Shown piece by piece: positions 49,787-58,771 of a DNA stretch of 58,771 nucleotides; the first letter of the stretch is position 1; each line of letters begins with the position of its first letter. Source of the stretch: Ligilactobacillus ruminis DSM 20403 = NBRC 102161 (GTDB lineage Bacteria; Bacillota; Bacilli; Lactobacillales; Lactobacillaceae); NCBI RefSeq assembly GCF_900113455.1, contig NZ_FOPI01000015.1, forward strand, positions 1 to 58,771, written 5' to 3'. The position numbers and the translations under genes are program-made. Below the pieces are notes generated by a model. It did no database searches. It was given only the letters and a program-made list of their open reading frames with translations, and was not told where the DNA came from.

Positions 49787-50959
49787 GTGTCAAATATTTT
49801 ACTTATGAATGCCGGCAGTTCCTCGGTCAAGTGGAAACTGTTTGAACTTGAAACGGAAAAGGTCGTTGCCAAAGGGCTTGTTGAACGCATGCTGATGCCT
49901 GGTTCAAAGTTTGAAATCAAATACGGAGAACAAAATTTTCAGGAAACTTATGACAATCTAACGTATGAACGTGCTTGCGAGCTGATTATCGAAAAGATTC
50001 AGAAAAAGGGAATCACGTCCCTTGAAAAAATCGCTTGCGTAGGCCATCGCGTCGTTGCCGGCGGTGAGAAATTCAGAGGCGCAACCAAAATCGATGCCGA
50101 AAAGCTTGAAGAAATCATTGAAATGAGCGATCATGCTCCGTTGCACAATCCGATGGAGGCAAAATACATCGAACTGATGCAGAAGGTGATGCCTGACACT
50201 CCGCAATATGCCGTTTTTGACAGCACGTTTTTCACGGACATGCCGGAGATGAATGCCATTTTCAGTCTGCCCTATGAACTTACGCAGAAATACGGAATCA
50301 GACGCTATGGCGAACACGGAATCAGCCACGGCTATATTTCGCATCGTTGTGCCGAGCTTTTGGAAAAGCCGCTTGAAGATTTGAAACTGATTACGCTTCA
50401 CTTGGGCAGCGGATCTTCGATTTCTGCTGTCAAAGACGGCAAGGCCTATGACAGTTCCATGGGCTTTACGCCGTTGACAGGCGTGACGATGGGAACTCGC
50501 TGCGGCGACGTTGATCCGTCAATCGTTCCGTTTCTAATGAAAAAACTGGACAAGTCCGCAGAAGAGATCCTGCAGCTTTTCAATTCTGAATCAGGTCTTC
50601 TCGGAATTTCAGGCAAGTCCCCTGACATGCGCGATATTCGTGCCAATATTGACGATTCGCGCTGTGCTTTGGCACGTGAAATTTTCATCAACCGCATCGT
50701 CAAGTACGTCGGAAGTTATTATGTTGAAATGGGCGGAGCAGACGTGCTGGTTTTTGCCGGCGGCATTGGAGAAAACGATCCTTCGCTCAGAAGAGATGTC
50801 GTTTCAGAGCTTGCCTGCCTTGGAATCAGTCTGGATGAAGCTTTGAACGAAAAAAATGCTGAAGGGCTTATTTCGACGAAAGATTCCAAAGCCAAAGTCA
50901 TGATTGTTCCGACGAACGAAGAATTGGCGATGGTTCAGGCAATCAAGGAAAAATTATAG
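49787..50959 (+). CDS. ackA: acetate kinase
   Basis: The 390-residue enzyme makes ATP from acetyl phosphate. LLMNAGSSSVKW at the N-terminus, GHRVVAGG, DSTFFTDMP, HGISHGYIS, LHLGSGSS, DSSMGFTPLTGVTMGTRCGDVDPS and FAGGIGEND are ackA motifs. GTG at 49787 follows GGAGGTG; the frame upstream from 49760 has no ribosome binding site. Lactobacilli often have more than one copy. It has its own terminator. Confidence 0.95.
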   Translation: MSNILLMNAGSSSVKWKLFELETEKVVAKGLVERMLMPGSKFEIKYGEQNFQETYDNLTYERACELIIEKIQKKGITSLEKIACVGHRVVAGGEKFRGATKIDAEKLEEIIEMSDHAPLHNPMEAKYIELMQKVMPDTPQYAVFDSTFFTDMPEMNAIFSLPYELTQKYGIRRYGEHGISHGYISHRCAELLEKPLEDLKLITLHLGSGSSISAVKDGKAYDSSMGFTPLTGVTMGTRCGDVDPSIVPFLMKKLDKSAEEILQLFNSESGLLGISGKSPDMRDIRANIDDSRCALAREIFINRIVKYVGSYYVEMGGADVLVFAGGIGENDPSLRRDVVSELACLGISLDEALNEKNAEGLISTKDSKAKVMIVPTNEELAMVQAIKEKL

Positions 50960-50975
50960 GAAAATTTAAGAGAAG

Positions 50976-51006
50976 GCTCTCGCTTTTGATGCGGGGGCTT
51001 TTTTTC
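50976..51006 (+). terminator. terminator of ackA
   Basis: GGCTCTCGC and GCGGGGGCT pair with wobbles, followed by seven T. Confidence 0.82.
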
Positions 51007-51101
51007 TTAAAAATGCAGAGAAAATCTCGCACAAGTGTTTTGCGAACGTACATTCCTTGTGCTATAATCGATTAAACGAATGATCAGGGGGCGTTTCAGG
51101 T

Positions 51102-52229
51102 ATGAAATTTTTACACACTGCGGACTGGCACGTTGGTCGCAAGCTGCATGGCTACGACTTGAGCACAGAACAGGCCGATGCATTGAGAAAACTGGAAAAA
51201 ATAGCCATTGACGAGAAAGTTGACGCAATCGTGATTGCAGGCGATATCTACGATCGCGGGATGCCAAGCGAAGATTCCGTTCGGATGGTCAACGGGGCAC
51301 TTAAAAAACTGAATTTGGAAGATGGTTTTCCGTTATTGGCCATCAGCGGAAATCATGATTCGGCCGAACGCCTTTCAACGGGTTCAGAGTGGTTTGAATC
51401 GACGTCCTTTTATCTGCATACGAAGCTTGAACGGGCAGCAGAACCGATTGAAATGTCAGGAGTACAGTTTTTTTTGATGCCGTATTTTGAAATCAGCGCA
51501 GCAAAAAGTTTTTTAGGAGATGAAACGCTTAAAACTGCCGATCAATGCGTCAGAAGGATAGTTTCCTTGATGAAGGAACGATTTAAAGACGGCTTTAAGC
51601 ATGTGCTTGTGGGACACTTTTTTGCCGTTGGATCCTTGAAATCTGATTCGGAAACCCCAAGCGAAGTCGGCGGACTCGAAGCAGTCGGCATAGATGAATT
51701 GGAATGTTTTGACTATGTCGCGTTGGGACATCTCCATCAGCATCGTGCTTCAAAATCAGAAAAGGTCAAGTACAGCGGTTCGCTTTTAAAATACTCGGTT
51801 TCTGAAACATCAGATCAAAAAGGGGTCTACGTTGTCGATACCGATTCGGAAACAATTGCCTATAAACCATTGGAACCTTTGAATGACGTACGAGTCGTCA
51901 GGGGACTTTTCGAAAATCTGATCAAACCGGAAAATTATCGGCAAATTCCTGATGATGATTACGTTGCGGTTGAACTGGAAGATCGCGTTCCAATCATTGA
52001 TGTGATGAATCGCCTGAAAAAATACTATCCGCGAATTATTGAACTGAAGCGTGTCAACGGACGCGTCAATCACGAAAATAACGGTGTTAAAAATTTGGAA
52101 AAATTATCTGAAATGGAACTGTTTAAAACATTTTACAAAGATACCGTCGGAGAAGATCCTGACGAAGAACAATGCAAAATGATGGAACAGGCGCTTCAGG
52201 ACGTACGCAACGGGAGGGAAAATCAATGA
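51102..52229 (+). CDS. sbcD: exonuclease SbcCD subunit D
   Basis: The 375-residue metallophosphoesterase is the nuclease subunit of SbcCD. MKFLHTADWHVGRKL, GDIYDRGMPS, ISGNHDSAERL and VGHFFAVG carry the di-manganese ligands. The C-terminal capping region is present. GGGGGCG precedes the ATG at 51102. It overlaps sbcC as ATGA, so the subunits are made together. Confidence 0.95.
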   Translation: MKFLHTADWHVGRKLHGYDLSTEQADALRKLEKIAIDEKVDAIVIAGDIYDRGMPSEDSVRMVNGALKKLNLEDGFPLLAISGNHDSAERLSTGSEWFESTSFYLHTKLERAAEPIEMSGVQFFLMPYFEISAAKSFLGDETLKTADQCVRRIVSLMKERFKDGFKHVLVGHFFAVGSLKSDSETPSEVGGLEAVGIDELECFDYVALGHLHQHRASKSEKVKYSGSLLKYSVSETSDQKGVYVVDTDSETIAYKPLEPLNDVRVVRGLFENLIKPENYRQIPDDDYVAVELEDRVPIIDVMNRLKKYYPRIIELKRVNGRVNHENNGVKNLEKLSEMELFKTFYKDTVGEDPDEEQCKMMEQALQDVRNGRENQ

Positions 52230-55200
52230 AACCTTTGAAATTGAAAATGAAAAATTTTGGACCTTATAAGGATGCGGAAGTTGATTTTACCAAGTTCAGC
52301 GAAGCTCCGCTTTTCTTGATCACTGGTGCTACCGGAAGCGGAAAAACAACCATTTTTGATGCGATGTGTTTTGCGCTTTACGGTCGGAGTTCAACCGACA
52401 AGGATCGAAACGTCTTCTTGTTGCGCAGCGATTTTGTAAAGGATTGCAAGGAAAAAACGGAAGTTGAATTGACGTTTTCGCATCAAGGGAAAGAATATAC
52501 CGTCAATCGTTCATTTTATCAGACGGCAGGCCAAGAAAAAAATGGCAAAATCACCAAAAAAGCAATTCTCAGATATCAGGATGAAAACGGAAATCTTGCA
52601 GAATTAAAAGGGCCGAATGAAATAGGAGTCAAAGTAACAAGCCTTCTCAATTTAAGCGCCGAACAATTCAGCAAGATTATTCTGCTTCCTCAAGGAAAGT
52701 TTAAAGAGTTTCTGATGTCGGACAGCAATAAAAAAGAGAAGATTCTCAATCAAATTTTTGGAACCGATTTTTATGACGAGTGGGTTTCGGAAATCAAAAA
52801 ACAAGCAGATGAATCCCGATCAGACAGCGATGAAACTAAAAAAGAGCTGTTATTTGAACAAAAACAGGCAATCTTTTCGGAAGCGGAACCGGAAGCAGAA
52901 CCGGTTGAAGATTGGTTCGATGCACTGGATTTGCAAATAAAAAGAGATGAGGAAAATTGCGCCAAGGCCAAAGAGGCTGAAGAAGAAACGCAAAAAAAAG
53001 TCAATGAAGCATTGAAGAAGATGGCGTTGGCAGAACGGCTCGAGCAAGATTTTCAAGAATTTGAGGAAGTTTCTCGAAAAAAAGAACTGTTGGAACGAGA
53101 ACAGGCAAAAATCAACGAGCAGAAGAATTATTTGGCGGAATTGAACTGGGCTTTTGGATGCGAAACGATGGTTTTCAGAAAAAAGACGTCTCAAAAACGC
53201 TTGGAAGAACTCCGAGCAGACATTGAAAAGCAAAATGCCGAATTTTCTGAAACGAAGGAAAAATTCAGCAAAGCATTGGAAACTAAGCAAAGTCTTTTGC
53301 GGAAAGCTCCCCAAAAAGACAAGGCGCAAGCTGATTTTAATCTGTGGCAAGGAAGGGTCGGCATATATGACGAGGCCGAGCAAAAAAATGCCGAACTTGC
53401 TGACCTGCAAGCTCAGGCAGACAAATCATCCAAAAAGCTTGCCGGAAAAAAAGCGGAACTTGAACGCAAAATTTCCTCTAAGAACGCTTTGGACAAGTTT
53501 ATCGAGAAAAATTCCGGAGCGGACGACGAAAAGCACTGTCTTGAACTGGAAATTCAGCAGCTGAAAGAAAATGAAAAAAAACTTCAGGATTACAAAGCCC
53601 AACAACAAAAAGCTGAAGTTTTGAAGAATGAGCAGGTTGTTTTGGAAAAAGAATCTGCTGAAGCATCGGAACTCCAGAAAACGGCTGAGCAGGAGTATGA
53701 GAACATCCAGAGTCAATGGGCCAGGCTGCAGATCAACGAATTGGCCAAGCTGCTCAAACCGGGAGAAGCTTGCCCGGTTTGCGGCAGTTTGGAGCATCCG
53801 AGCCCTGCATTTGGTGATGAAAAGACCGTTTACGTGACGGAAAATCAAGTAAAAAAAGCAAAAGAAAAACATGACGAAGCCGTTGCCGATGCTTCAGAGA
53901 AAAAGGCCAAGGCAGATGCCAAATCAAAAGAGTTCAGCGAACGTCAAGCTGACTTTTTGGAGAAGATAACTGAGTTCAGTCGATCTCTCGGATATGATAC
54001 CATTGAAATCAGCGAGCTTGAAAAAAAACTCGACGCCAAGAGATCGGCTAACGAAGAAAAACTCTCACAAGCCAGAGAAACGGCACGAAAAAGAACGGAA
54101 GCCGAAGTGAAGCTTAAAACTTTGCAGACGGAAATTGAACGAGGAGAAAAGCTTGTTTCCGACTTGAAACAAGAACTCAGCGAATGTCAGGCGATGATTT
54201 CAGGTAAAAAGGCCGGTCTGGCGGAACTTGAAAAACAGTTGCCAAAACAGTTCAAAACCAGAAAAGAGCTGCAGGAACAACTGAATCAGTGGGATGAGTT
54301 CGTTAAAAAATATGATGCCGACAAGGAAAACAATGATAAAGAAGTTTCTGATCTTGATAAAAGGCGTGCCTCGTTGCAGTCGCTGATCGAAAAAGAAAAT
54401 ATCAACCTGGGTAATGAGTCAAATCTATTTCATGCTTCCGAAAAAGAAATCGAGTCGGCTTGCCTGAAGAAGGGGATTTCCGCTGAGAGACTTTACGAAC
54501 TGCTTGCAGAAAAAGACCGGATTGCCGAGATTGAGCGTGAAATCAGCGACTTTCAGAAAAAAGAAGCAACGGTTTCGGGCGAATATGCTGCAAGTCAAAA
54601 GAAAATCGACGGGAAGATTCGGCCAAACATCGAAGAAATTAAGCGGATTCAACGAGATGAACAGGAGCGTCACGGACGTGCCAAAGAATTTTTGCAGCAA
54701 TCAGACAATTTGCTGAACAAGAACAAGGAATGTCGCCGAAAGGTCGAAAAAGTCTGGAAAAACAGCAAGAAAAAACTGGAACTTGCCGAGCGCAAACAGT
54801 CTTTGTATAATGTTCTCCGTGGTCAAAAGGGCATTGCTCCAGGTTTTTCACGCTTTGTTCTGGCAAATTATTTCAGAAGCGTAATTGAAGTCGCAAACGT
54901 TCACCTTGATAAGCTGACGGGCGGCAGATATAATCTGGTTTTGGATGACACAGCAAAGGCAAACTTAAAAAATATGGGCCTGGAACTTGACGTTTATGAC
55001 GACAATGCCGGCGTAAACCGTCCAGTTCACACGCTTTCCGGCGGCGAAAGTTTTATTTTCTCTCTTTCGCTTGCCATGGCATTGGGAGAAGTCATTCAGG
55101 AAAGAAACGGCGGCATCAGCATTGAAGCAATGTTTATCGACGAAGGGTTCGGCACGCTTGACGATGAAAGACTGCAATCAGTTCTCAGTGCCTTGCAGTC

Positions 55201-55330
55201 TTTGGAAAACAATAATCGAATGATCGGCATTATCAGTCATGTTGACAAATTTAAAGAGCAAATTCCTGCTCAGATTCAGGTAACTTCAAAAGAAGGCATC
55301 AGCACGATTGGATATCAGACCGAATTCTAA
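52226..55330 (+). CDS. sbcC: exonuclease SbcCD subunit C
   Basis: The 1034-residue SMC-like ATPase has Walker A GATGSGKTT (about 33-41), two long coiled coils meeting at the zinc hook CPVCG (Cys516, Cys519), the ABC signature LSGGES (about 936) and Walker B with MFIDEGFGTLD near the C-terminus. With SbcD it opens hairpins and blocked DNA ends. GGGAGGG precedes the ATG at 52226, which overlaps the sbcD stop. Confidence 0.95.
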   Translation: MKPLKLKMKNFGPYKDAEVDFTKFSEAPLFLITGATGSGKTTIFDAMCFALYGRSSTDKDRNVFLLRSDFVKDCKEKTEVELTFSHQGKEYTVNRSFYQTAGQEKNGKITKKAILRYQDENGNLAELKGPNEIGVKVTSLLNLSAEQFSKIILLPQGKFKEFLMSDSNKKEKILNQIFGTDFYDEWVSEIKKQADESRSDSDETKKELLFEQKQAIFSEAEPEAEPVEDWFDALDLQIKRDEENCAKAKEAEEETQKKVNEALKKMALAERLEQDFQEFEEVSRKKELLEREQAKINEQKNYLAELNWAFGCETMVFRKKTSQKRLEELRADIEKQNAEFSETKEKFSKALETKQSLLRKAPQKDKAQADFNLWQGRVGIYDEAEQKNAELADLQAQADKSSKKLAGKKAELERKISSKNALDKFIEKNSGADDEKHCLELEIQQLKENEKKLQDYKAQQQKAEVLKNEQVVLEKESAEASELQKTAEQEYENIQSQWARLQINELAKLLKPGEACPVCGSLEHPSPAFGDEKTVYVTENQVKKAKEKHDEAVADASEKKAKADAKSKEFSERQADFLEKITEFSRSLGYDTIEISELEKKLDAKRSANEEKLSQARETARKRTEAEVKLKTLQTEIERGEKLVSDLKQELSECQAMISGKKAGLAELEKQLPKQFKTRKELQEQLNQWDEFVKKYDADKENNDKEVSDLDKRRASLQSLIEKENINLGNESNLFHASEKEIESACLKKGISAERLYELLAEKDRIAEIEREISDFQKKEATVSGEYAASQKKIDGKIRPNIEEIKRIQRDEQERHGRAKEFLQQSDNLLNKNKECRRKVEKVWKNSKKKLELAERKQSLYNVLRGQKGIAPGFSRFVLANYFRSVIEVANVHLDKLTGGRYNLVLDDTAKANLKNMGLELDVYDDNAGVNRPVHTLSGGESFIFSLSLAMALGEVIQERNGGISIEAMFIDEGFGTLDDERLQSVLSALQSLENNNRMIGIISHVDKFKEQIPAQIQVTSKEGISTIGYQTEF

Positions 55331-55358
55331 AAAGAGCGAAGGCAGGTTTTTTTGAAAA

Positions 55359-55949
55359 ATGCAATATAAGACGCATCTGGCGGTATCATTGGCAGTCGGA
55401 ATTCCTTTGATGTCTTGTGCCGGAGACTTAAATTTCCCGAATGCGATGGCCCTTTGCGCGGGGACTCTTTTGCCGGATATAGATTACCCCAGCTCCTATA
55501 TGGGAAAGAGAAACAAGTTTATCAGCAAAGTAGCCAATAAGACGCTGGGACATCGCGGCGGCACGCATTCGCTTCTTTTTGCAGTATTGGTCTATGCATT
55601 TTTCGTATGGATCAGAAATCTTTATTTCGCTCAAGCTGCCTATTTTGTTCCTTTTTGGATTTTATGCGGGTATTTGCTGCATTTGTCAGAGGACAGCTTT
55701 TCAAAAGACGGGGTCAACTGGCTTTGGCCACTGACGAAACACAAGGCAAAATCAGGTGGCAAGTTTGCATACTACAGTACTGGAAAGCTGAGCGAGGTCT
55801 TGGTTTTTCTGGCAGCAGGATGCGTTGTTTTATTGGAATTGAAGCTGGCATATGACGGTAATTTGAAAAGTTTGACTCCAGGCAGAACGGGTGAATTTTT
55901 AAAGTATTCGATCGAATTTCTTAAACGAATTCTATGTCTTAAAACATGA
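55359..55949 (+). CDS. membrane-bound metal-dependent hydrolase-like protein (DUF457/YdjM family)
   Basis: The 196-residue integral membrane protein starts MQYKTHLAVSLAVGIPL (first conserved His) and has PDIDYPSS, KTLGHRGGTHSLLFA and GYLLHLSEDSFSKDGVNWLWPL, the His/Asp motifs of the DUF457 family, between about four membrane helices. E. coli YdjM is an SOS gene of this family. It lies 28 nt after sbcC, a DNA repair gene, so it may share its transcript. The ribosome binding site is weak. Confidence 0.85.
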   Translation: MQYKTHLAVSLAVGIPLMSCAGDLNFPNAMALCAGTLLPDIDYPSSYMGKRNKFISKVANKTLGHRGGTHSLLFAVLVYAFFVWIRNLYFAQAAYFVPFWILCGYLLHLSEDSFSKDGVNWLWPLTKHKAKSGGKFAYYSTGKLSEVLVFLAAGCVVLLELKLAYDGNLKSLTPGRTGEFLKYSIEFLKRILCLKT

Positions 55950-56036
55950 AGTTTCTTATGGACTTTTAGAACCATTTGAGCAATAATATTAACATAGAAA
56001 GGCCTTAACTTTACTAAGCTGGAGAGGGGAAAATCC

Positions 56037-56498
56037 ATGGTGAGAGATTCTGAGATGCTAGTTGCTGCTGCACAAAAACTGAAAGACTATGAAATCAAGT
56101 CGACGCCTCAAAGACAGGTTATTTTGGCTTATTTGATGAAATCAAAGGTGCATCCTTCGATTGAGACGATTTATAAGTATCTCAAGAAGAACGATTTTAA
56201 CGTCAGTTTGGCAACCGTCTACAATACTTTGCAATTATTTGAGCAAAAGAAACTTGTGATTGAGGTTGCGGTTGACAAAACGGGCCATATGAGATATGAC
56301 TATTTTGACAATCCGCACTATCACATGATTTGCGTGAATTGCGGCAAAATTGAAGACGTTTTTGATGATGCGTATCGTCAATTTGAGAAGACGGCGGCCT
56401 TAGATACCGGCTATAAGGTTTTTGGCAGTCAGTATGAAGTTTTGGGCCTTTGCCCTGCGTGTCAGCGCAAGGAAGACAAAATAAGCAATCGCAATTGA
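56037..56498 (+). CDS. perR: Fur-family regulator, PerR-like
   Basis: The 153-residue regulator has an N-terminal winged helix (STPQRQVILAYLMKSKVHPSIETIYKYLKK, then LATVYNTLQLFEQK). A dimerisation/metal domain follows, with HYHMICVNCGKIEDVFDD and CPACQ: two CxxC zinc motifs plus the regulatory His and Asp residues. YDYFDNPHYH fits PerR better than Fur or Zur, but the assignment within the family is not certain. GGAGAGGGG precedes the ATG. The promoter of tyrS overlaps its 3' end. Confidence 0.85.
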   Translation: MVRDSEMLVAAAQKLKDYEIKSTPQRQVILAYLMKSKVHPSIETIYKYLKKNDFNVSLATVYNTLQLFEQKKLVIEVAVDKTGHMRYDYFDNPHYHMICVNCGKIEDVFDDAYRQFEKTAALDTGYKVFGSQYEVLGLCPACQRKEDKISNRN

Positions 56499-56523
56499 TG
56501 AATCAAAGCTGATATGCTACAAT
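56495..56523 (+). promoter_or_regulatory. promoter of tyrS
   Basis: TTGATG (overlapping the perR stop) and TACAAT are separated by 17 bp. Transcription from here makes the T-box leader. Confidence 0.75.
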
Positions 56524-56529
56524 TGGACT

Positions 56530-56783
56530 ATTGATGCTTAAATCAATTAAATACAGGCGTTGAAGCAACGAAGTAGATTGTCAAGTCACTGGCAAAGAGA
56601 ACTGATGGTGGTGCTGAAAATCAGGGCAAACTTGATGGTTGAATTACATTGTGGAGTTTGAACGGTTCATCTCGATATCGATGACTGGAGTTGATTGCTG
56701 ATTTTTGTAAAATCTGGCGATAATCTGGGTGGTAACGCGGAAAAATTTCGTCCCTGATGTCTGATGGCATCAGGGAATTTTTG
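56530..56783 (+). promoter_or_regulatory. Tyr T-box leader riboswitch
   Basis: The leader has an AGAGA-containing stem I, a likely specifier loop GAATTACATTG with the tyrosine codon TAC (about 56641-56651), the T-box CTGGGTGGTAACGCGG (56725-56740) and the terminator TCCCTGATG/CATCAGGGA with T-run (56751-56783). Uncharged tRNA-Tyr would favour the antiterminator and tyrS expression. Confidence 0.88.
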
Positions 56784-56800
56784 TTTTAGGAGGAATTTCG

Positions 56801-58057
56801 ATGACGAATATTATTGATGAATTGAAGTGGCGCGGGGCCGTTAATCAAGTTTCTGACGAAGAAAACCTGAGCAAACTTTTGGATGAAAAGTCTGTCGGAG
56901 TTTATTGCGGAACTGATCCGACTGGCGATAGTCTGCACGTTGGACATTTGATTCCTTTCATGATGCTCAAAAGGTTTCAGTTGGCAGGTCACCGTGCATT
57001 TATCTTGATTGGCGGGGGAACAGGATCAATTGGCGATCCATCCGGACGTTCAACGGAACGGACATTGCAGACGATGGAACAGGTTCATCACAATGAGGAA
57101 GCCTTGACTTCACAAATGAAAAAGCTTTTTGGCGAGGACAATATCACGATTGTCAACAACTATGATTGGCTTTCAAAAATCAGTCTGCTTGACTTCTTGC
57201 GCGATTATGGCAAGTTGTTCAATATTAATACGATGTTAAACAAGGAAGTCGTTGCAAGTCGTCTTGAAGTCGGAATTTCATTTACTGAATTTACCTATCA
57301 GATTCTTCAAGCTGTTGATTTTCATCATTTGCTGTTGGAAAATGACGTTCAGCTTCAAATCGGCGGTGCCGATCAATGGGGCAACATCACAGCCGGGATC
57401 GATTTGATTCACAAGATGGAAGGGTCTGATACGCAGGCATTCGCATTAACGATTCCGCTGATGCTGAAAGCTGACGGAACCAAATTCGGAAAATCTGCCG
57501 GCGGTGCGGTTTGGCTTGATCCTGAAAAGACGACGCCCTATGAATTTTATCAGTTCTGGCTCAATCAAGATGATCGTGATGTTGTCAAGTATCTCAAATA
57601 CTTCACGTTCCTTGGCAAAGAAGAAATCGAAGAACTTGCCAAAAAAGTTGAAACGGAACCAGAAAAGCGAGAAGCACAGCGTCGTCTTGCTGAAGAAGTT
57701 ACTGAATTCGTTCATGGAAAAGAAGCAGTTCATCAGGCTGAGCATATTTCCAAGGCTTTGTTCTCCGGTGAAGTCAAAGATTTGACTGCGGATGAAATTG
57801 AGCAGGGATTTAAAAACATGCCGACTGTTACAGTTAACAAGGAGCCGGAAAACATTGTCGAATGGCTTGTTGCGAGCGGCATTGAAAAATCAAAGCGTCA
57901 AGCGCGTGAAGACGTGACGAATGGTGCCATTTACATCAACGGCGATCGAATCAAAGATCTCGAATTCATGATCGATCCAAGCAAGCAATTTGATGGCAAG
58001 TTCGTAATTGCGCGACGCGGCAAGAAACGCTATTTCTTGGGACGCGTAATTGATTAA
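56801..58057 (+). CDS. tyrS: tyrosyl-tRNA synthetase
   Basis: The 418-residue class I synthetase has the HIGH-type motif HVGH in DPTGDSLHVGHLIP (about 39-52), the tyrosine pocket (YQILQAVDFHHL, GGADQWGNITAG), the KMSKS-type motif KFGKS near 229 and a C-terminal S4 domain (about 350-415). AGGAGG lies 8 nt before the ATG. It is controlled by the T-box upstream and ends in a terminator. Confidence 0.97.
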   Translation: MTNIIDELKWRGAVNQVSDEENLSKLLDEKSVGVYCGTDPTGDSLHVGHLIPFMMLKRFQLAGHRAFILIGGGTGSIGDPSGRSTERTLQTMEQVHHNEEALTSQMKKLFGEDNITIVNNYDWLSKISLLDFLRDYGKLFNINTMLNKEVVASRLEVGISFTEFTYQILQAVDFHHLLLENDVQLQIGGADQWGNITAGIDLIHKMEGSDTQAFALTIPLMLKADGTKFGKSAGGAVWLDPEKTTPYEFYQFWLNQDDRDVVKYLKYFTFLGKEEIEELAKKVETEPEKREAQRRLAEEVTEFVHGKEAVHQAEHISKALFSGEVKDLTADEIEQGFKNMPTVTVNKEPENIVEWLVASGIEKSKRQAREDVTNGAIYINGDRIKDLEFMIDPSKQFDGKFVIARRGKKRYFLGRVID

Positions 58058-58065
58058 TATTTTTT

Positions 58066-58096
58066 AGAGTCAGGATTTAACCTGACTCTTTTTTTA
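58066..58096 (+). terminator. terminator of tyrS
   Basis: AGAGTCAGG and CCTGACTCT form a perfect 9-bp stem followed by seven T. Confidence 0.93.
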
Positions 58097-58294
58097 ATAA
58101 AAAATGAAACAGCAAAAAAATTGGGAAAAATTCAAAAAAAATTATTTCGTATTATGATGATTTTTAAACAATGGTAAAAGCATAAAATAATGGTTGCTCA
58201 TCTCAAAAACGAACTATTGACGATGTATAAAACATTAAATTCGTTTTTTGACTTAAAATAAAATTTGGATGTAAATAAAAAGATAAAAAGGGTG

Positions 58295-58323
58295 TTGACG
58301 ATTAATGATAATCAGAGTATAGT
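58295..58323 (+). promoter_or_regulatory. rRNA operon promoter P1
   Basis: TTGACG and TATAGT are separated by 17 bp. The AT-rich stretch just upstream (58100-58294, no gene) could act as an UP element. Confidence 0.82.
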
Positions 58324-58385
58324 AATTTATGTTGTTACGGCGCAAGTCGTTAACAAGTTATAAGAAAAGTTTTTCAAAATTATTC

Positions 58386-58414
58386 TTGACATCAATAAAT
58401 AGTTTTGATAAAAT
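58386..58414 (+). promoter_or_regulatory. rRNA operon promoter P2
   Basis: TTGACA and TAAAAT are separated by 17 bp. The leader that follows has CTTTGAAAACTGAACAAAG (58454-58472), typical of rRNA leaders in this group. Confidence 0.85.
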
Positions 58415-58566
58415 AATAAAGTCGCTTGCGAGAGCAAGTGATGAATGTAGATCTTTGAAAACTGAACAAAGTTTCGATAAGCAAATGTGCAGGGCTTCTT
58501 GTTTTAAACAGGAGCAATAATATTTGCGAAGTCAATTCGCTAGTAAATTTTGAGTCACAAACTATA

Positions 58567-58771
58567 AATTGAGAGTTTGATCCTGGCTCAGGACGAACGC
58601 TGGCGGCGTGCCTAATACATGCAAGTCGAACGAAGCTTTCTTTCACCGAATGCTTGCATTCACCGAAAGAAGCTTAGTGGCGAACGGGTGAGTAACACGT
58701 AGGCAACCTGCCCAAAAGAGGGGGATAACACTTGGAAACAGGTGCTAATACCGCATAACCATGAACACCGC
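58567..58771 (+). rRNA. rrs: 16S ribosomal RNA, 5' part (cut by the window end)
   Basis: It begins near GAGAGTTTGATCCTGGCTCAG and continues through GACGAACGCTGGCGGCGTGCC and CGAACGGGTGAGTAACACG. About 205 of some 1550 nt are present. The V1 region (CGAAGCTTTCTTT...) resembles Ligilactobacillus-type sequences as I remember them. The exact 5' end is uncertain by a few bases. Confidence 0.95.

Noticed and set aside
58329-58520. A 63-codon frame before 16S rRNA
   Set aside because: It lies in the rRNA leader across promoter P2 and the antitermination region.

Overview
The window is chromosomal DNA of a low-GC Gram-positive bacterium of the family Lactobacillaceae. The evidence is the gene order dut-radA-yacL-gltX-cysS-mrnC-rlmB-yacP-rpmG-secE-nusG, the L11-L1 and L10-L7/L12 operons with their leaders, a Tyr T-box, AGGAGG-type ribosome binding sites, several TTG/GTG starts and the first ~200 nt of a 16S rRNA gene. 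From the 16S 5' end, and from a soluble chemoreceptor-like protein that would fit a motile lactobacillus, I infer Ligilactobacillus, perhaps L. ruminis. That species call is inference. The window runs from the 3' end of one rRNA operon (5S plus three tRNAs) to the start of the next (tandem promoters plus partial 16S).

Layout. 0-0.5 kb: 5S, tRNA-Asn, -Glu, -Thr. 0.5-0.9 kb: non-coding, with a hairpin resembling an IS200/IS605 end. 0.9-15.7 kb: metabolic and housekeeping genes (asparaginase, DtpT, tRNA-Tyr/Gln, ProC, NagA-NagR, TagA/WecG, NadE, Tex, an SprT-like protein, two identical tRNA-Leu, FabH, an LCP enzyme), interrupted by a 73-bp tandem repeat array. 15.8-23.8 kb: an AEC permease, an NlpC/P60 hydrolase with a WalR box, a FIST plus soluble MCP pair, a phosphoglycerate mutase, and leftward PepC, RpiA and GNAT genes. 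23.82-32.02 kb: an integrated element. 32.1-41.2 kb: the dut-to-nusG block. 41.2-58.1 kb: PepD, an iron-type dehydrogenase, ribosomal protein operons, MprF, AckA, SbcDC, a DUF457 protein, a Fur/PerR regulator and T-box-controlled TyrS.

The most notable region is the 8.2-kb element bounded by a 20-bp perfect direct repeat. It carries a leftward integrase and two paralogous XRE repressors, then a rightward cro-like regulator, an excisionase-like protein, a primase, an SF3 helicase, an iteron-type origin flanking an AT-rich core, and a few small genes. No capsid, terminase or conjugation gene is visible. This is the layout of a phage-inducible chromosomal island or similar replicating satellite. 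It has inserted in the space between the divergent GNAT-rpiA and dut-radA promoters. Its right arm is nearly gene-free and holds a 51-codon ORF whose Shine-Dalgarno lies inside a 12-bp stem, plus a possible small RNA.

Other regulatory signals I can read directly include a NagR-type palindrome filling the spacer of the nagA promoter, a perfect WalR direct repeat upstream of the NlpC/P60 gene, two similar candidate L1-binding elements in the rplK-rplA operon, and a palindromic operator ahead of the iron-type dehydrogenase.
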